A program made the position numbers and the translations under genes. A stretch of DNA of 64,000 nucleotides from NCBI GenBank assembly GCA_951799405.1, contig OX637350.1, positions 8,169,852 through 8,233,851 on the forward strand. Direction: 5' to 3'. Under the pieces are notes generated by a model that worked only from the letters and a program-made list of their open reading frames with translations, was not told the DNA's origin and ran no database searches. This DNA is from Agapetus fuscipes (Eukaryota; Arthropoda; Insecta; Trichoptera; Glossosomatidae). Shown here piece after piece: positions 63,441-64,000 of this stretch (positions are counted from its first letter, which is position 1; each line of letters begins with the position of its first letter).

Positions 63441-64000
63441 GGCCGGTCTTATAAACGAGAGACCAAATATCCGTAAGTATCTCGGCAAGTTACTAACGGA
63501 TGGACGTTTACCGACTGATCTTACCGATGGTCGTCCTATAAAGCTTTTTTAACCGTCCGTTAGTTCTCAATAATGCACTCGTATTTTCGATGATTTTTTA
63601 CGTGCATTCATGAACATACCTACGTCATCCGTTTGCTGTCAAAGACCAAACATAACCTAAAGTTGCTTTTGACAAATACGAAAACGACTAAGATAGCGCA
63701 TTTTAAATGAATTATCCATCACTTTCGGAAGATATTATCTTCAACAGGATAGAGCGTAGTAGTCCAATGACACGCAAAACTCACCGCAAAGAAACAATGC
63801 TTTGACAGCTGACCTAACCTCAAACCTTAACTAACCGGCCGGTATCTGCCATTAATCGATGGGTCGGCTGTCGGTTAGATCTGTCGGTAACTTTTACGGA
63901 AATAAAACAAACGGATTCTTATAAGACGAAAAATGTGACGTTTGTATTATATTTCGGTAAATTTGGTACGACATTGAACTAACGGATGTTTATAAGACCG
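63441..64000. mobile_element. MITE-4 / TIR element reaching the window edge
   Basis: The left end ggccggtcttataaacgag matches, in complement, the last bases of the window (catccgttagtt-like blocks before tttataagaccg). Subterminal words such as ctaacggatg occur near both ends and inverted internally (63475-63560 and 63840-63985). It looks like a non-autonomous TIR transposon of at least 560 bp. The right boundary and target duplication lie beyond the window. Confidence 0.65.

Noticed and set aside
1..64000. Bacterial or plasmid origin of the window
   Set aside because: There are no operons or ribosome-binding-site-led frames, while LINEs, Pol III SINEs, LTRs and hAT/Tigger-like elements are abundant.

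Overview
The window looks like nuclear DNA from an animal, most likely an arthropod. It is AT-rich, has no operons or dense long reading frames, and is packed with eukaryotic repeats: non-LTR retrotransposons (LINEs), tRNA- and 5S-headed SINEs, solo LTRs, palindromic MITEs, and hAT-like and Tigger-like DNA transposons. An insect is my best guess, from the mix of repeats only. I found no complete host gene. The window reads as intergenic or long-intron sequence with one fair and two weaker candidate exons.

Layout. 1-5,700: an ancient palindrome, the first palindromic MITE (called M1 here), a tRNA-headed SINE (SINE-2), and LINE ends, including an inverted pair of LINE-A ends. 5,700-12,900: mostly unique AT-rich sequence, with two nearly identical 5S-rRNA/tRNA-headed SINEs (SINE-1) and a perfect 37-bp hairpin. 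12,900-18,500: two solo LTRs with 4-bp target duplications and a foldback element (FB-1) made of 15-bp units. 18,500-30,400: three SINE types, a 39-bp minisatellite split by a LINE, a second foldback family (FB-2), LINE remnants and a MITE with perfect 29-bp ends. 30,400-45,200: many M1 copies, a non-autonomous hAT-like element with a perfect 8-bp duplication, a third LTR and a Tigger-like deletion derivative. 45,200-54,900: a candidate exon, the second FB-1 copy, an open 480-residue LINE reverse-transcriptase frame with a 12-bp target duplication, nested SINE/LINE insertions and a 51-bp minisatellite. 54,900-64,000: more M1 copies, a tandem MITE pair, nested LINE remnants and the start of another TIR element.

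How the parts relate. Family names (LINE-A to E, SINE-1 to 3, M1, MITE-2 to 6, FB-1/2, D-tail) are mine. LINE-A, LINE-B and one form of SINE-1 share a 3' tail (ccttgaggtg ... acggcgct), which suggests the LINE machinery mobilises the SINE. SINE-1 is the most striking element: a full-length 120-bp 5S rRNA-like head joined to a tRNA-like head. The D-tail repeats (about 250 bp, ending in a tagatta-type tandem tail) match the 3' end of LINE-D and many share one 5' end, so they behave like a SINE derived from that LINE. Nested insertions give a relative order of events at several loci. All family names rest on reading motifs by eye; no database search was run.
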